From Acidobacteriota bacterium (GTDB taxonomy: Bacteria; Acidobacteriota; Thermoanaerobaculia; Gp7-AA8; JAHWKK01): 64,000 nt of DNA. Numbering within the stretch: the first letter of the stretch is position 1; every line of letters begins with the position of its first letter. Location: contig JAHWKK010000005.1 in assembly GCA_019347945.1 (NCBI GenBank), positions 1 through 64,000 on the forward strand, given 5' to 3'. Positions 52,340 to 61,145 of the stretch are shown piece after piece. Position numbers and translations under genes: made by a program. The notes beneath the pieces were generated by a model that was not told where the DNA came from, did not search any database, and saw only the letters and a program-made list of their open reading frames with translations.

Positions 52340-54865
52340 ATGACAGTTCCGACATCTCCAGAACAGCGTCTCGAGGCACTCGGGCGATACAACCGACAGG
52401 CTCTCGCTGGAAGCCCGTCGCTCACCCAGCTGGTCAGCCTCGCAGCCGGCGTCGCCCGGACCCCCGTGGCGCTTTTGAGCCTCCTCGAGAAGGATCAGGA
52501 GGTCGTACTCGCGAACTATCGGTGGAACCTCTCGAAGATTCCGTTCGAGAGCTCGTTCATCCCGCGTGTAATCGACAGCGTCGAGCCGGTCCTGATCGGC
52601 GACACGACCGCCGACGAGATGGCGCGATCGAACCCGCTCGTTACGGAAAGGCCATACATCCGGTTCTACGGCGGGTTCCCGCTCACGACCACCGACGGTA
52701 GGAGAATTGGCGCGCTCCAGGTTCTCGACACCACTTCGAGGCAGCTCGAGTCCGGGCAGGTGGAGCATCTTTCGACCATCGCTTCCCTGGCCATCCGCGA
52801 GCTCGATGACGCCCGGCGCATCGCGCAGCTCGAGGAAGCGGTTCGTTCCGAAGAGCTGACGCGCGAAGCGCTCAAAGAGAGCGAAGACCGCATCAGAGAT
52901 CTCTTCGAGAGCCTCGACGACATCATCATGACGCTGTTCGCCGATGGGCGGATCTTCAATCTCAACAAGGCCGGAGCCGAGCATTTAGGCTTTTTCGAAC
53001 CCAAGGATCATCCGCGATCGATTTTCGATCTCGTCGGGCATGCCGACCTCCCCGAGTTTCGCGAAACGTTCAGCGGAGTCGTCCAGTCCCAGATCCGGCA
53101 ACCGGTGCAGACCACCTTCGTGACCGAGCATGGAAAGGTCGTCATCGTCGAAGGAACCCTTATTCCGAAGGTCGAGGACGGAGAGACCCGCTTCATCCGT
53201 GTCATCTTCCGCGACGTAACCGACCGCGTGGGCACGGAAAAGGAGCTCGGCAAGGCGCGCGATCAGGCCCTGACCGCGGCACGCGCGAAAATGAGCTTCC
53301 TCACGAACATGTCTCACGAGATCCGGACGCCGATGAACATCGTCATCGGAATGACGGAGCTTCTCCTCTCGACCGACCTCGACGACGACCAGAAGGATCT
53401 CGCACAGACGTCGCTCGCAAACGCCGAGCAACTGCTCACCACTCTCGACAACGTTCTCCACGTCTCGAAGCTGGAGTCCGGAAATCTGTCGGTCACCGAA
53501 GCCGACTTCGACCCGCGGACGACCCTGACACGGCTCGTGGACGTGACCAACATCATGGCGAGCGAAAAGAACGTCCGGCTCCAGCTCGACATCGAAGACG
53601 ACCTCCCGCTCGTCCTCCGGGGAGACGTTGCACGAGTCCGACAGGTTCTGGGGAACCTGATCGCGAATGCCGTCAAGTTCAACCGGGACACGAAGGTCAC
53701 GGTCTCTGCAAAAGTCGCCGACGAGACCGCCACCCACTCGATCGTCCGATTCGAAGTGGCCGACAAGGGAGTCGGGATTCCACAGGAAAAGCTCGGGAGC
53801 CTCTTCGATCCCTTCACTCAGGTCGACGACTCGGTACGCCGTGCCCAAGGCGGAATGGGACTCGGCCTCGCCACCGCGAAACAGCTCGTCGAGCTGATGG
53901 GCGGCGCCATCGGCGTCAAGAGCAAGGTCGGCGATGGATCGACATTCTGGTTCAACATTCCTTTTCAGAAACTCTCGAGCGATTCGATCTCGGTGACCGC
54001 GAGGAAGAGAGGCTTTCCCGGGCTCCGGGTCCTCGTGCTCGACCGCACCTACACCAGCCGGAAAATTCTCGAACATTACTTCGCCGACTGGGGCGTCAGG
54101 CCGAGGCTCGAAACCACTCTCGAATCGGCGCTTCAGCGGCTCAACAGCCAGGCCTCGCTCGGCGAACCCTACGATCTGTTCATGTTCGATTACCGGCTCG
54201 GCGACAAAACCGGGATCGAAGTCGCCGAAAAAATCCGATCCGATCCGGCGACTGCCGACACCCACCTCATCACGATGATTCCTCTCGGGGAGTCGCTCGA
54301 TGACACGAAGATCCGCGCTCACGGGATCTCCGGCTACGTCTCGAAGCCCGTCGAACAGTGGGAGCTGTTCGACAGACTCTCTGCAGCGCTCGCTGCCCGC
54401 ATCGGCGCTTCGGTGGCAAAGGGTTACGAACCATCAGCCCCAACAGTCAGAACCACGACTGTGGCGCCCCCCGACGCGTCCACCCCTCGCCCTGCGCGAA
54501 CCACCGAGCTGCGTATCCTTCTCGCGGAGGACAAGCCGCTCAATCAGAAACTGACTCTCAGTCAGCTGAAGGCTCTCGGTTTCACCGCCGATGTCGCCGG
54601 CAATGGCGAACAGGTGCTGGAAGCGCTCTCCCGCAAGAGTTATGACGTCATTCTGATGGACTGCCAGATGCCCGTCATCGACGGTTATGAAGCTACGATG
54701 CGGATCCGTCAGGACGAGGGACCGGAGCGGCGGGTTCGAATCATCGCGCTCACCGCTCACGCCGTCGCCGGTGAGCGGGAGAAATGTCTCGCCGCAGGTA
54801 TGGATGATTACCTCTCAAAGCCTACCCGTCAGGCGGATCTCAAGGCTGCGCTCGAAAAGATCTGA
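52340..54865 (+). CDS. Soluble hybrid histidine kinase, GAF-PAS-HisKA-HATPase-REC-REC
   Basis: 841 residues from ATG 52340. No transmembrane segment, so it is cytosolic. GAF-like domain (about 25-155), coiled linker, PAS (about 183-297), dimerisation/phosphoacceptor 'SFLTNMSHEIRTPMN' (His326), the ATP lid motifs 'NLIANAVKFN', 'DKGVGIP' and 'GGMGLGLAT', then two receiver domains. The second has the aspartate in 'YDVILMDCQMPVIDGYEA'; the first has 'YDLFMFDYRLGDKTG'. No Hpt or output regulator is adjacent, so its partner lies elsewhere. A palindromic GTGTTATACAC about 30 bp upstream (52308-52318) may contain the -10. Confidence 0.94.
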   Translation: MTVPTSPEQRLEALGRYNRQALAGSPSLTQLVSLAAGVARTPVALLSLLEKDQEVVLANYRWNLSKIPFESSFIPRVIDSVEPVLIGDTTADEMARSNPLVTERPYIRFYGGFPLTTTDGRRIGALQVLDTTSRQLESGQVEHLSTIASLAIRELDDARRIAQLEEAVRSEELTREALKESEDRIRDLFESLDDIIMTLFADGRIFNLNKAGAEHLGFFEPKDHPRSIFDLVGHADLPEFRETFSGVVQSQIRQPVQTTFVTEHGKVVIVEGTLIPKVEDGETRFIRVIFRDVTDRVGTEKELGKARDQALTAARAKMSFLTNMSHEIRTPMNIVIGMTELLLSTDLDDDQKDLAQTSLANAEQLLTTLDNVLHVSKLESGNLSVTEADFDPRTTLTRLVDVTNIMASEKNVRLQLDIEDDLPLVLRGDVARVRQVLGNLIANAVKFNRDTKVTVSAKVADETATHSIVRFEVADKGVGIPQEKLGSLFDPFTQVDDSVRRAQGGMGLGLATAKQLVELMGGAIGVKSKVGDGSTFWFNIPFQKLSSDSISVTARKRGFPGLRVLVLDRTYTSRKILEHYFADWGVRPRLETTLESALQRLNSQASLGEPYDLFMFDYRLGDKTGIEVAEKIRSDPATADTHLITMIPLGESLDDTKIRAHGISGYVSKPVEQWELFDRLSAALAARIGASVAKGYEPSAPTVRTTTVAPPDASTPRPARTTELRILLAEDKPLNQKLTLSQLKALGFTADVAGNGEQVLEALSRKSYDVILMDCQMPVIDGYEATMRIRQDEGPERRVRIIALTAHAVAGEREKCLAAGMDDYLSKPTRQADLKAALEKI

Positions 54866-54888
54866 CACCGCGGAACCCGCGGCCGGGT

Positions 54889-55533
54889 TCAGCCGTCGAC
54901 GACCGCCAATCCGATTCCGTCGCTCATCGGAACCACGACCGAGGTGAGTCGGGGATCCTTCATCAGGAAATGATTGACCTCGTGAAGCGCCTCCGCCTCG
55001 GCGCTTCTTTCTGTTCCTGCCACTTCCCCTTTCCAGAGAAGGTTGTCGAGCGCGATCATTCCACCGCGGCGCATCCTCGGGATCAACAGCTCGAGGTACT
55101 GGAGATACTCGGTCTTGACGCAGTCGATGAAGGCGAGATCGATCCCGCCGGCGAGCCCCGGAAGAACGTCGAGTGCAGCGCCTTCGTGAAGCTCGATGGT
55201 GCATTCGAGACGCGCCTCATCGATGAAACGCCGGGCATCCTCGAGCGTGTCGTGATCGATCTCGATCGACTCGATGACGGCGCCGGCCGGCAGATGCCTT
55301 CCCATTGCAACGACCGAGTAGCCGATGTTGGTCCCGACCTCCACGACCCGGTTCGGGCGGAAACCGATCGTGAGAATCTCCAGCAGGCGCGCCACGTCAC
55401 GGTCGGCGATCGGATGACCGTGCTCGCTCGCGAACTTCTCCATCTTCGCCAGCAGCAGATCCGCCGGGGGAAGAAGCGCATCGAGATAACGGGTGATCGG
55501 TTCCTGAAGGATGGCATCGGGACTGGATCTCAT
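54889..55533 (-). CDS. Class I SAM-dependent O-methyltransferase (COMT-like)
   Basis: 214 residues. Typical of the catechol/caffeoyl-CoA O-methyltransferase family (COG4122): 'RVVEVGTNIGYSVVAMGRHL' SAM loop, 'IESIEIDHDTLEDARRFIDE' acidic SAM ligand, 'IDLAFIDCVKTEYLQYLELL' with the metal Asp (the usual D-x-D-K is here D-C-V-K), and 'GGMIALDNLLWKGEVA' with the second metal Asp/Asn. The catalytic lysine is retained. SD GGAGG. The substrate is unknown. Convergent with the kinase, and upstream of a terminator belonging to the next gene. Confidence 0.9.
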   Translation of the reverse strand: MRSSPDAILQEPITRYLDALLPPADLLLAKMEKFASEHGHPIADRDVARLLEILTIGFRPNRVVEVGTNIGYSVVAMGRHLPAGAVIESIEIDHDTLEDARRFIDEARLECTIELHEGAALDVLPGLAGGIDLAFIDCVKTEYLQYLELLIPRMRRGGMIALDNLLWKGEVAGTERSAEAEALHEVNHFLMKDPRLTSVVVPMSDGIGLAVVDG

Positions 55534-55570
55534 GGGGGGCTCCTCTCAAAGACTCGGGGACGGGGTCGGG

Positions 55571-55602
55571 AAAATAGAAAGGGCGGTTCGTTCGAACCGC
55601 CC
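55571..55602 (-). terminator. Rho-independent terminator of the DUF1573 gene
   Basis: Minus-strand stem GGGCGGTT / AACCGCCC (8-10 bp) followed by a U-rich TTTCTATTTT tail. It lies 32 bp past the stop at 55634. Confidence 0.88.
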
Positions 55603-55633
55603 TCCGGGTGAATCAATCTGATGTCACTGGCGC

Positions 55634-56665
55634 TCAGCCCTTGACGACTCCCTTGACGGGAAGCGTGAAAACCGGCGTCCCCATGTCGGTCGTGTAGATC
55701 TTGAGCTGGCCATCGACGTTGCCTGCTTTTGCTCCGTCGCGAACCCGCACCTCGATCTCGTAACGGCCGGGCGTGTCGGTTGCGCGGCTGTTGACCACGA
55801 GAACTCCCGGAATCGTCGACTCCACCTTCTCGATCATGAACGAACCCGGCGCCTCGCGATCATTCGACATCACCGTGACCACACGCGAGGAGGCTACGTC
55901 ACCGCTGTTGACCTCACCGAAGTTGAGCACTGTCGGCATCACGTTGTAGCTCGGGCGGACGATGCCGGAGAGATTCAGCGTGTAGACGGGCTGTCTGACG
56001 GAGTTGCTGTGGATGTAAATCTTGTCGACCAGCGGTCCGACCGGAACGTCGGGACCACCCACGGTCACGTCGACCCGGTACTGATTCTGCCCCTTCCGGC
56101 CAGCGTTGACGCGATCCGCCTCGCCGAGCTTCTCGAACTCCGCTTTCGCCCACGAACCGGGCACTTCAATCCGCGTGACTTCGAACGGCGTCTCCTCCTC
56201 GGAGAAGATCACCACACTCTGCTTGTCGGCCTGCCCCTGGAGGATGTTGTAGCGAAGGAAGCCGGCGGGCCAGGCCTCGACGAAGGGCTGCACGACCGCC
56301 TTGATCGTGACCATCGTCGTCGGCGTAGTCGGATCGTTCGAGGTGATCGTCACGCTCTTGCTGATCGGACCGTTGAACGCATTCGTATCGACGACCGCCT
56401 TGATGTCTCCGGTGGTACCCGGGCGGATGACGGAGTCGAAATCCGCAACCGTACAGCCACAGGCGGGTTGAACCTTCAGAATCTCGAGATCGTTCGCTCC
56501 GGTGTTTTTCACCTTGAAGGTCCACTCGAGCGTTTCGCCCTTGGCAACTGTGCCGAAATCCTTGACGGGATTCTCGACGGTGATCTTCGCCTCGGCGAGC
56601 GCCACGGTGGCGACCATCAGCACGAGCGCGAGCATGAACAGCGTACGCACAGACTTCGACTGCAT
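55634..56665 (-). CDS. Secreted DUF1573 protein (ASPM/immunoglobulin-like repeats)
   Basis: 343 residues with a signal peptide (1-25, VALAEA). The DUF1573 motif 'DFGTVAKGETLEWTFKVKNT' then 'LEILKVQPACGCTVADF' (CGCT) is at 36-77; further Ig-like modules follow, such as 'PTVLNFGEVNSGDVASSRVV' and 'ITSNDPTTPTTMVTIKA'. The domain occurs in many envelope proteins; function is unknown. It is divergent from mpl over 135 bp. Confidence 0.85.
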   Translation of the reverse strand: MQSKSVRTLFMLALVLMVATVALAEAKITVENPVKDFGTVAKGETLEWTFKVKNTGANDLEILKVQPACGCTVADFDSVIRPGTTGDIKAVVDTNAFNGPISKSVTITSNDPTTPTTMVTIKAVVQPFVEAWPAGFLRYNILQGQADKQSVVIFSEEETPFEVTRIEVPGSWAKAEFEKLGEADRVNAGRKGQNQYRVDVTVGGPDVPVGPLVDKIYIHSNSVRQPVYTLNLSGIVRPSYNVMPTVLNFGEVNSGDVASSRVVTVMSNDREAPGSFMIEKVESTIPGVLVVNSRATDTPGRYEIEVRVRDGAKAGNVDGQLKIYTTDMGTPVFTLPVKGVVKG

Positions 56666-56786
56666 CAGAAAATCCTCCTTACTTGTAGAACCGTTCGGTC
56701 GCTCGTTCGAACGACCCCCAAAACAACGCTATTCCCAACGAAGCACGGGATTTGCTTCGAGCATGCTCCGCGACGAGCATCTTCCC

Positions 56787-56794
56787 GAGAGGAG
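56787..56794 (+). promoter_or_regulatory. SD fixing the mpl start at TTG 56801
   Basis: GAGAGGAG, 6 bp before TTG 56801. The residues after it (PRITSFNDIKKVYLIGICGT) are the true N-terminus of the family. Confidence 0.75.
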
Positions 56795-56800
56795 CTTCAA

Positions 56801-58246
56801 TTGCCACGGATCACCTCATTCAACGACATCAAAAAGGTCTACCTCATCGGTATCTGCGGTACCGCGATGGCCTCGCTCGCAGGCATGCTGCAGAAGCGCG
56901 GATACGAGGTAACGGGCTCGGACGAGAACGTCTATCCCCCGATGTCGACCTATCTCGAGAGTCTCGGCATCCCGATCCTCGAAGGGTATACGGGCGAGCA
57001 CCTCGATACGTTCCGCCCCGACCTGGTCGTGGTCGGAAATGCGGCTGCCATGACCAACCCGGAAGCCGCACGGGTCCTCGAGAACGACCTCCCCTACACG
57101 TCGATGCCCGAGGCGATCTACCAGCTCTTCATCCACGGAAAACACTCGATCGTGATCACCGGAACCCACGGCAAGACCTCGACAACGTCGCTCATGGCCT
57201 GGCTTCTCGAAGCTGCCGGACGCGATCCCGGATACGTCGTCGGGGGCATCCCGGTCAACTTCGGCCACAACTTCAAGCTCGGCGAAGGGCCGGAATTCGT
57301 CATCGAAGGCGACGAGTACAACACGGCGTTCTTCGACAAGGGCCCGAAGTTCCTCCATTACCATGCCGACAGCCTGCTGCTGAACAACATCGAGTTCGAT
57401 CATGCCGATATCTATGACTCGCTCGATACGATCATCGCCTCGTTCCGAGCCGCGGTGGAACAGACCGGCAGAGACGATCTGATCGTCGCGAATGGCGATG
57501 ACGACAACGTCGAGGGACTGCGGCAATATGCGCGCGGTGAATGGCTGACGTTTGGCCAGTCCGAGGCCTGCGATGTCCGCGTCACCGATATCGACCTCAG
57601 TCCCGAGGGGGCGTCGTTTCGCATCCTATGGGAAGGAAAGGAGTGGGCCGGGTTGCGCGCGCCGATCTCTGGAATCCACAACGTGCTCAACGCGGTCGCG
57701 ACGCTCGCGATCGCCCGGCGCCGCGGTCTCGAGGCGGAGGTTCTTCAGGAGGGGCTGGAAACATTTCGCGGAATCAAGCGGCGAATGGAGGTTCGGGGGA
57801 TCGTGCGCGGCGTGACCGTCATCGACGATTTCGCCCACCACCCGACCGCGATCGCGACGACGCTCGAGGGAGCGAGAAAAACCTACCCGAACCGCCGCAT
57901 CTGGGCTCTCTACGAGCCCCGGTCGGCAACTTCCGCGAGAAAACAGTTCGAAGAAGGCTATCGCGAGTCGTTCCGGAAAGCCGATCGCTTCATCCTCGGG
58001 CCGATCTTCCACAAGAAACGTTACGGCGTGAGCTACCCGGCAGAGAGTCTGATGTCGGTCGATTCGATACTCGAGGATCTCAACTCCGCCGGAGTCGATG
58101 CGCGTCAGATCGAAGATTTCGACGAAATCGCACGGCACGTCGGACGCACCGCGGAAGAGGGTGACGTCGTGATCGCCATGTCGTCCGGAGCGTTCGGAGG
58201 CATCCACGAAAAGATCCTGAAAGAGCTCGAGTCTGCGAAGGGATGA
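56801..58246 (+). CDS. mpl: UDP-MurNAc-tripeptide ligase for peptidoglycan recycling
   Basis: 481 residues from TTG 56801. Mur ligase fold: N-terminal 'IGICGTAMASLAGMLQKRGY' Rossmann loop, ATP-binding 'ITGTHGKTSTTSLMAWLL', 'EGDEYNTAFFDKGPKF' characteristic of Mpl rather than MurC, and C-terminal domain 'FAHHPTAIATTL' and 'YEPRSATSARK'. It joins the recycled tripeptide L-Ala-gamma-D-Glu-meso-Dap to UDP-MurNAc. Genes for other recycling steps are not seen. Divergent from DUF1573. Confidence 0.94.
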   Translation: MPRITSFNDIKKVYLIGICGTAMASLAGMLQKRGYEVTGSDENVYPPMSTYLESLGIPILEGYTGEHLDTFRPDLVVVGNAAAMTNPEAARVLENDLPYTSMPEAIYQLFIHGKHSIVITGTHGKTSTTSLMAWLLEAAGRDPGYVVGGIPVNFGHNFKLGEGPEFVIEGDEYNTAFFDKGPKFLHYHADSLLLNNIEFDHADIYDSLDTIIASFRAAVEQTGRDDLIVANGDDDNVEGLRQYARGEWLTFGQSEACDVRVTDIDLSPEGASFRILWEGKEWAGLRAPISGIHNVLNAVATLAIARRRGLEAEVLQEGLETFRGIKRRMEVRGIVRGVTVIDDFAHHPTAIATTLEGARKTYPNRRIWALYEPRSATSARKQFEEGYRESFRKADRFILGPIFHKKRYGVSYPAESLMSVDSILEDLNSAGVDARQIEDFDEIARHVGRTAEEGDVVIAMSSGAFGGIHEKILKELESAKG

Positions 58247-58337
58247 CCGCGCCCTCTGCAATTCGCCCGGTCAGGAATTTATCGAGCCCTGAAGTGGTGA
58301 ATCTACGTCCAGACCCTTTGACGTATCGGAGGTTTCA

Positions 58338-60416
58338 TTGAATCTGTCTAAAACCGTTCGTGGCCTCGTGGATGCTGGCGAGACCGACAAGGTGGAATCC
58401 GCCTGGATGGAGGCCGTCGAGCGCGATCCCTCACCAACCGCAGACTTTCTCGAAGCGGGAAAGATTCTCCGCAAAGCAGGTGAACGAGCGTTGTCGGAGA
58501 CCCTGCTCGAGCTTCTGGCCGAAGCACAGAAGGAAAAGGAGCTCTGGCACGAACGGCTGGAGACGCTCAAGGAGCTCGCCCGGCTCTCGAAACGACCGGC
58601 ATCGTTGCGTGATGACATCGTCGAGACCCTCGAAAAGGGATGGGGGGCTCGAAAGAATTACGAGCGGGTCGTGAAGGTCGTCGGTCTCGACGGCGACAAC
58701 CCGGCAGACAAGGCCGCGAAGATCGAGAGCTGGCTCAACTACGAGCCCGGAGAGACATTTTTCATGACGGGTCGGGGGGTTGGAATCGTGACCGAGCTCA
58801 ATCCGGAGCTCGGCGTCGCGCGGCTCGACTTCGAGAGCGAGAAGAATTTTCCGGTACCGCTCGGCGCTGCCCCGAGGTTCCTCGAACCGGTCTCGGAATC
58901 CCACGTTCTGCGGCGCCGGTTCACCGACGAGGAAGCGGTCCGGCGCGAGGCAGCCGATTCGCCCCGGGAGTTCATCGGGAGAGTCCTTTCCGATTTTGGC
59001 CGACCGATGACCCAGTCCGAGCTCAAGGACGCGATGCTCTCCGTGCTTCCGGCGAGCAAATGGACCTCGTGGTGGGCAACCGCGAAAAAAAATCCGCGCG
59101 TGGTCATGTCGGGAAAGGGAGCGAAGGCGACCTACGCGTGGGCAGCCTCGACCGAGGCAGCCGACGAGCGGGTCCTGGCGCGGTTCGCCCAGGCAAAACC
59201 CGCTCAGAAGATGAAGATCGCCCGGAGGGAAAGCGGCCGTAACGCCGAGGTCGCCGACAAGATGGCAGACATTCTGGCCAGGGATGCGGAGAAACTGGCG
59301 GAACGAGATCCTGCAGCTGCCTGGGAGATTCTGGCGACGCTGGAAAAGCTTCCCGGTCAGCACGACACCGAGCTCGATCCCGACCAGCTTCTCCTCGATA
59401 TCCCCCCCGCTCGCATCACCTCCGGAATCACCGACCGCAGCCTGCGGGAAAAGGCGATCGGACGCATCGCCGAGATTTCGGAGAACCCCGCACGCGCCCT
59501 CGAGGAGATCTTCTTCAGCGAGACCGACTCGAGAGTTCTCACACTGATCTTCACGCTCCTCGACGAAGGGGGCCATGAGGCGGTCGCACGTCGGGTAGTC
59601 GAGCAGACGCTACGCTACCCTCGCCGGTTTCCCCGCGCCTTCATGTGGTTTGCAAATCGCGCGGATTCCGCTTCGAAACTCCCCGAGCGTGCCGACTACA
59701 ACATGATCTATCAGCTCAACGAGCTGCTCAGCTCCGAGATGCCGCCGGCGGAAAGACTCAAGGTCAAGGAATTCTTCGACAAGGGCCGGCTCGCAATGCG
59801 AATCGTCGGAGAACGGGATCAGCCGGACGAAGCGCGGCGCCTGCACGCGGCGCTCGACCGGTTCGGTCAGCTCGAGCCCTTCCGTCGCGACGGGCTGAAA
59901 GCGGCGATCGAGATGAAGCATCCTTCAGTCCGCGACGTCCCAGACGACGAGCCGATCGTCGCTCTCGCCTCTTCGATCGCCCAGAAACGCGACGAGCTCG
60001 AACGGATCCGAAACGTCGAGATCCCCGCAACTCTCAAACAGATCAAGGAAGCGCGCGAGATGGGCGACCTCCGGGAGAATTTCGAGTACAAGGCCGCCCG
60101 CGATCGCCAGGAGTATCTCGCATCCCGTGTCGCCGCGCTCACAGCCGAGCTCAGCCGAGTGCGTGTCCTCGACCCCGCGACCATCGATACGCGCGTGGCG
60201 CGACCCGGCACCAGCCTTCTTCTGAAGGACCCCGCCGGCGAAGAGCGCCGCATCTCGATACTCGGGCCGTGGGAGTCGGATCCGGACAAAGCGATCTACT
60301 CGCTCGAGTCGGAGGCGGCCAAAAAGCTGCTGGGACAACCGGTCGGCTCCCGGGTCTCTCTGTTCGGCATCGACTACGAGATCGTCTCGATCGACCCGTG
60401 GCAGCAATCCGCCTGA
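58338..60416 (+). CDS. greA: GreA-family transcript cleavage factor with a ~530-residue N-terminal extension
   Basis: 692 residues from TTG 58338 (SD CGGAGG, 6 bp). The last about 155 residues are a Gre factor: a coiled coil with 'GDLRENFEYKAARDRQ' (tip acidic residues Asp and Glu retained, compare GDLSENAEY) and the FKBP-like domain ('LLGQPVGSRVSLFGIDYEIV'). The first about 530 residues are mostly helical, TPR- or ARM-like ('AAWEILATLEKLPGQHD', 'ALEEIFFSETDSRVLTLIF'), with a small beta segment 'GRGVGIVTELNPELGVARLD' at about 150. Long GreA fusions exist in spirochetes. Expected role: rescue of backtracked RNA polymerase, with an unknown added function. It starts 91 bp after mpl. Confidence 0.9.
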   Translation: MNLSKTVRGLVDAGETDKVESAWMEAVERDPSPTADFLEAGKILRKAGERALSETLLELLAEAQKEKELWHERLETLKELARLSKRPASLRDDIVETLEKGWGARKNYERVVKVVGLDGDNPADKAAKIESWLNYEPGETFFMTGRGVGIVTELNPELGVARLDFESEKNFPVPLGAAPRFLEPVSESHVLRRRFTDEEAVRREAADSPREFIGRVLSDFGRPMTQSELKDAMLSVLPASKWTSWWATAKKNPRVVMSGKGAKATYAWAASTEAADERVLARFAQAKPAQKMKIARRESGRNAEVADKMADILARDAEKLAERDPAAAWEILATLEKLPGQHDTELDPDQLLLDIPPARITSGITDRSLREKAIGRIAEISENPARALEEIFFSETDSRVLTLIFTLLDEGGHEAVARRVVEQTLRYPRRFPRAFMWFANRADSASKLPERADYNMIYQLNELLSSEMPPAERLKVKEFFDKGRLAMRIVGERDQPDEARRLHAALDRFGQLEPFRRDGLKAAIEMKHPSVRDVPDDEPIVALASSIAQKRDELERIRNVEIPATLKQIKEAREMGDLRENFEYKAARDRQEYLASRVAALTAELSRVRVLDPATIDTRVARPGTSLLLKDPAGEERRISILGPWESDPDKAIYSLESEAAKKLLGQPVGSRVSLFGIDYEIVSIDPWQQSA

Positions 60417-60421
60417 CGCGG

Positions 60422-60427
60422 TAGAAT
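60422..60427 (+). promoter_or_regulatory. Candidate -10 (TAGAAT) of the ferredoxin gene
   Basis: TAGAAT lies 36 bp before ATG 60464, with a GGAGGA SD in between. Confidence 0.4.
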
Positions 60428-60463
60428 CTGCGCGCGGAAAATTTTGGAGGACCTCGACCCCAG

Positions 60464-60724
60464 ATGACCTACATCATCGCCGAACCATGCATCGGCACCA
60501 AGGACACATCCTGTGTCGATGTCTGTCCCGTGGACTGCATCCACCCGAGAAAGGATGAAGACGGCTTCGCGGAGACGGAAATGCTCTATATCGATCCCGA
60601 GGTCTGTATCGACTGCGGCGCGTGCGAGCCCGCCTGCCCGGTCCAGGCAATCTTCCCGGAAGATCTCCTTCCCGAGAAGTGGGAGAAGTACCGGGAGATC
60701 AACACCGATTGGTATAAGAAGTAA
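60464..60724 (+). CDS. fdxA: 7Fe ([3Fe-4S][4Fe-4S]) ferredoxin
   Basis: 86 residues. Cysteines: C9, C17, C21, C25 then C48-x2-C51-x2-C54-x3-C58P. The position of the second cysteine in an ordinary first CxxCxxC motif (residue 12) is Thr ('CIGTKDTSCVDVCPVDC'), which marks a [3Fe-4S] cluster there; the second set binds [4Fe-4S]. A likely electron acceptor for KorAB-type enzymes, though a partner cannot be proven. Own promoter box upstream, terminator downstream: a single-gene unit. Confidence 0.93.
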   Translation: MTYIIAEPCIGTKDTSCVDVCPVDCIHPRKDEDGFAETEMLYIDPEVCIDCGACEPACPVQAIFPEDLLPEKWEKYREINTDWYKK

Positions 60725-60798
60725 CCAATCCAGATCTTGCTTTTCTATTCTCTCTGTGAGAGCCTTACCAGTAAGGACAAACGTTGGACGTGAGAGCG

Positions 60799-60821
60799 AG
60801 GGGCGTACCGCCCCTTTTTTT
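60799..60821 (+). terminator. Rho-independent terminator after the ferredoxin gene
   Basis: Stem AGGGGCG / CGCCCCT, loop TAC, then seven T residues. Confidence 0.93.
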
Positions 60822-60854
60822 GTGTCCGGCGAACGGCGGATTCTTTGAAAGCGA

Positions 60855-60959
60855 ATCGCGGCAGCATGGAGCTCCCTGGGTTCATTCCTATCGCTCAGTA
60901 CCAACCCACGAGCCTCTGAGCACGCCTGTCGCCCCCAGGGAGCTTCATCCTGCTGCGAT
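60855..60959. repeat. Imperfect palindrome, 26-bp arms around about 53 bp
   Basis: Arms 60855-60880 (ATCGCGGCAG then GAGCTCCCTGGG) and 60934-60959 (CCCAGGGAGC then CTGCTGCGAT) are inverted with a few changes. Another, unrelated palindrome family. Confidence 0.8.
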
Positions 60960-61005
60960 CCGTTTCCCTCCTGTATCATCCGCCTTCGAGGGCGGATACT
61001 TCCAC

Positions 61006-61140
61006 ATGACCATCACTTTCATCGGCCCCGGCGCCATGGGGCGTCCGATGGCTGCCAATCTTTCGTGCCGGTTCCCGACGCGGATCTGGAATCGGACGAC
61101 CAGATACGTCGCTCATCTCAATCGCACGGAGTGGAACTGA
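61006..61140 (+). pseudogene. N-terminal remnant of a 3-hydroxyisobutyrate dehydrogenase-family gene
   Basis: The 44 codons from ATG 61006 encode '[20 protein letters not shown]' then [15 protein letters not shown]. GxGxMGxPMAxNL and the NADP-binding WNRT strand are the N-terminal Rossmann start of the beta-hydroxyacid dehydrogenase family. The frame stops at 61140, five bases before the lepA ATG, with the rest of a ~290-residue enzyme missing. A truncated gene, or an exaptation as a short leader. Confidence 0.6.
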
Positions 61141-61145
61141 ACCGA

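Noticed and set aside
52985-54322. 445-codon minus-strand frame
   Set aside because: Antisense to the hybrid kinase, which has all histidine-kinase motifs. No SD and no domain pattern.
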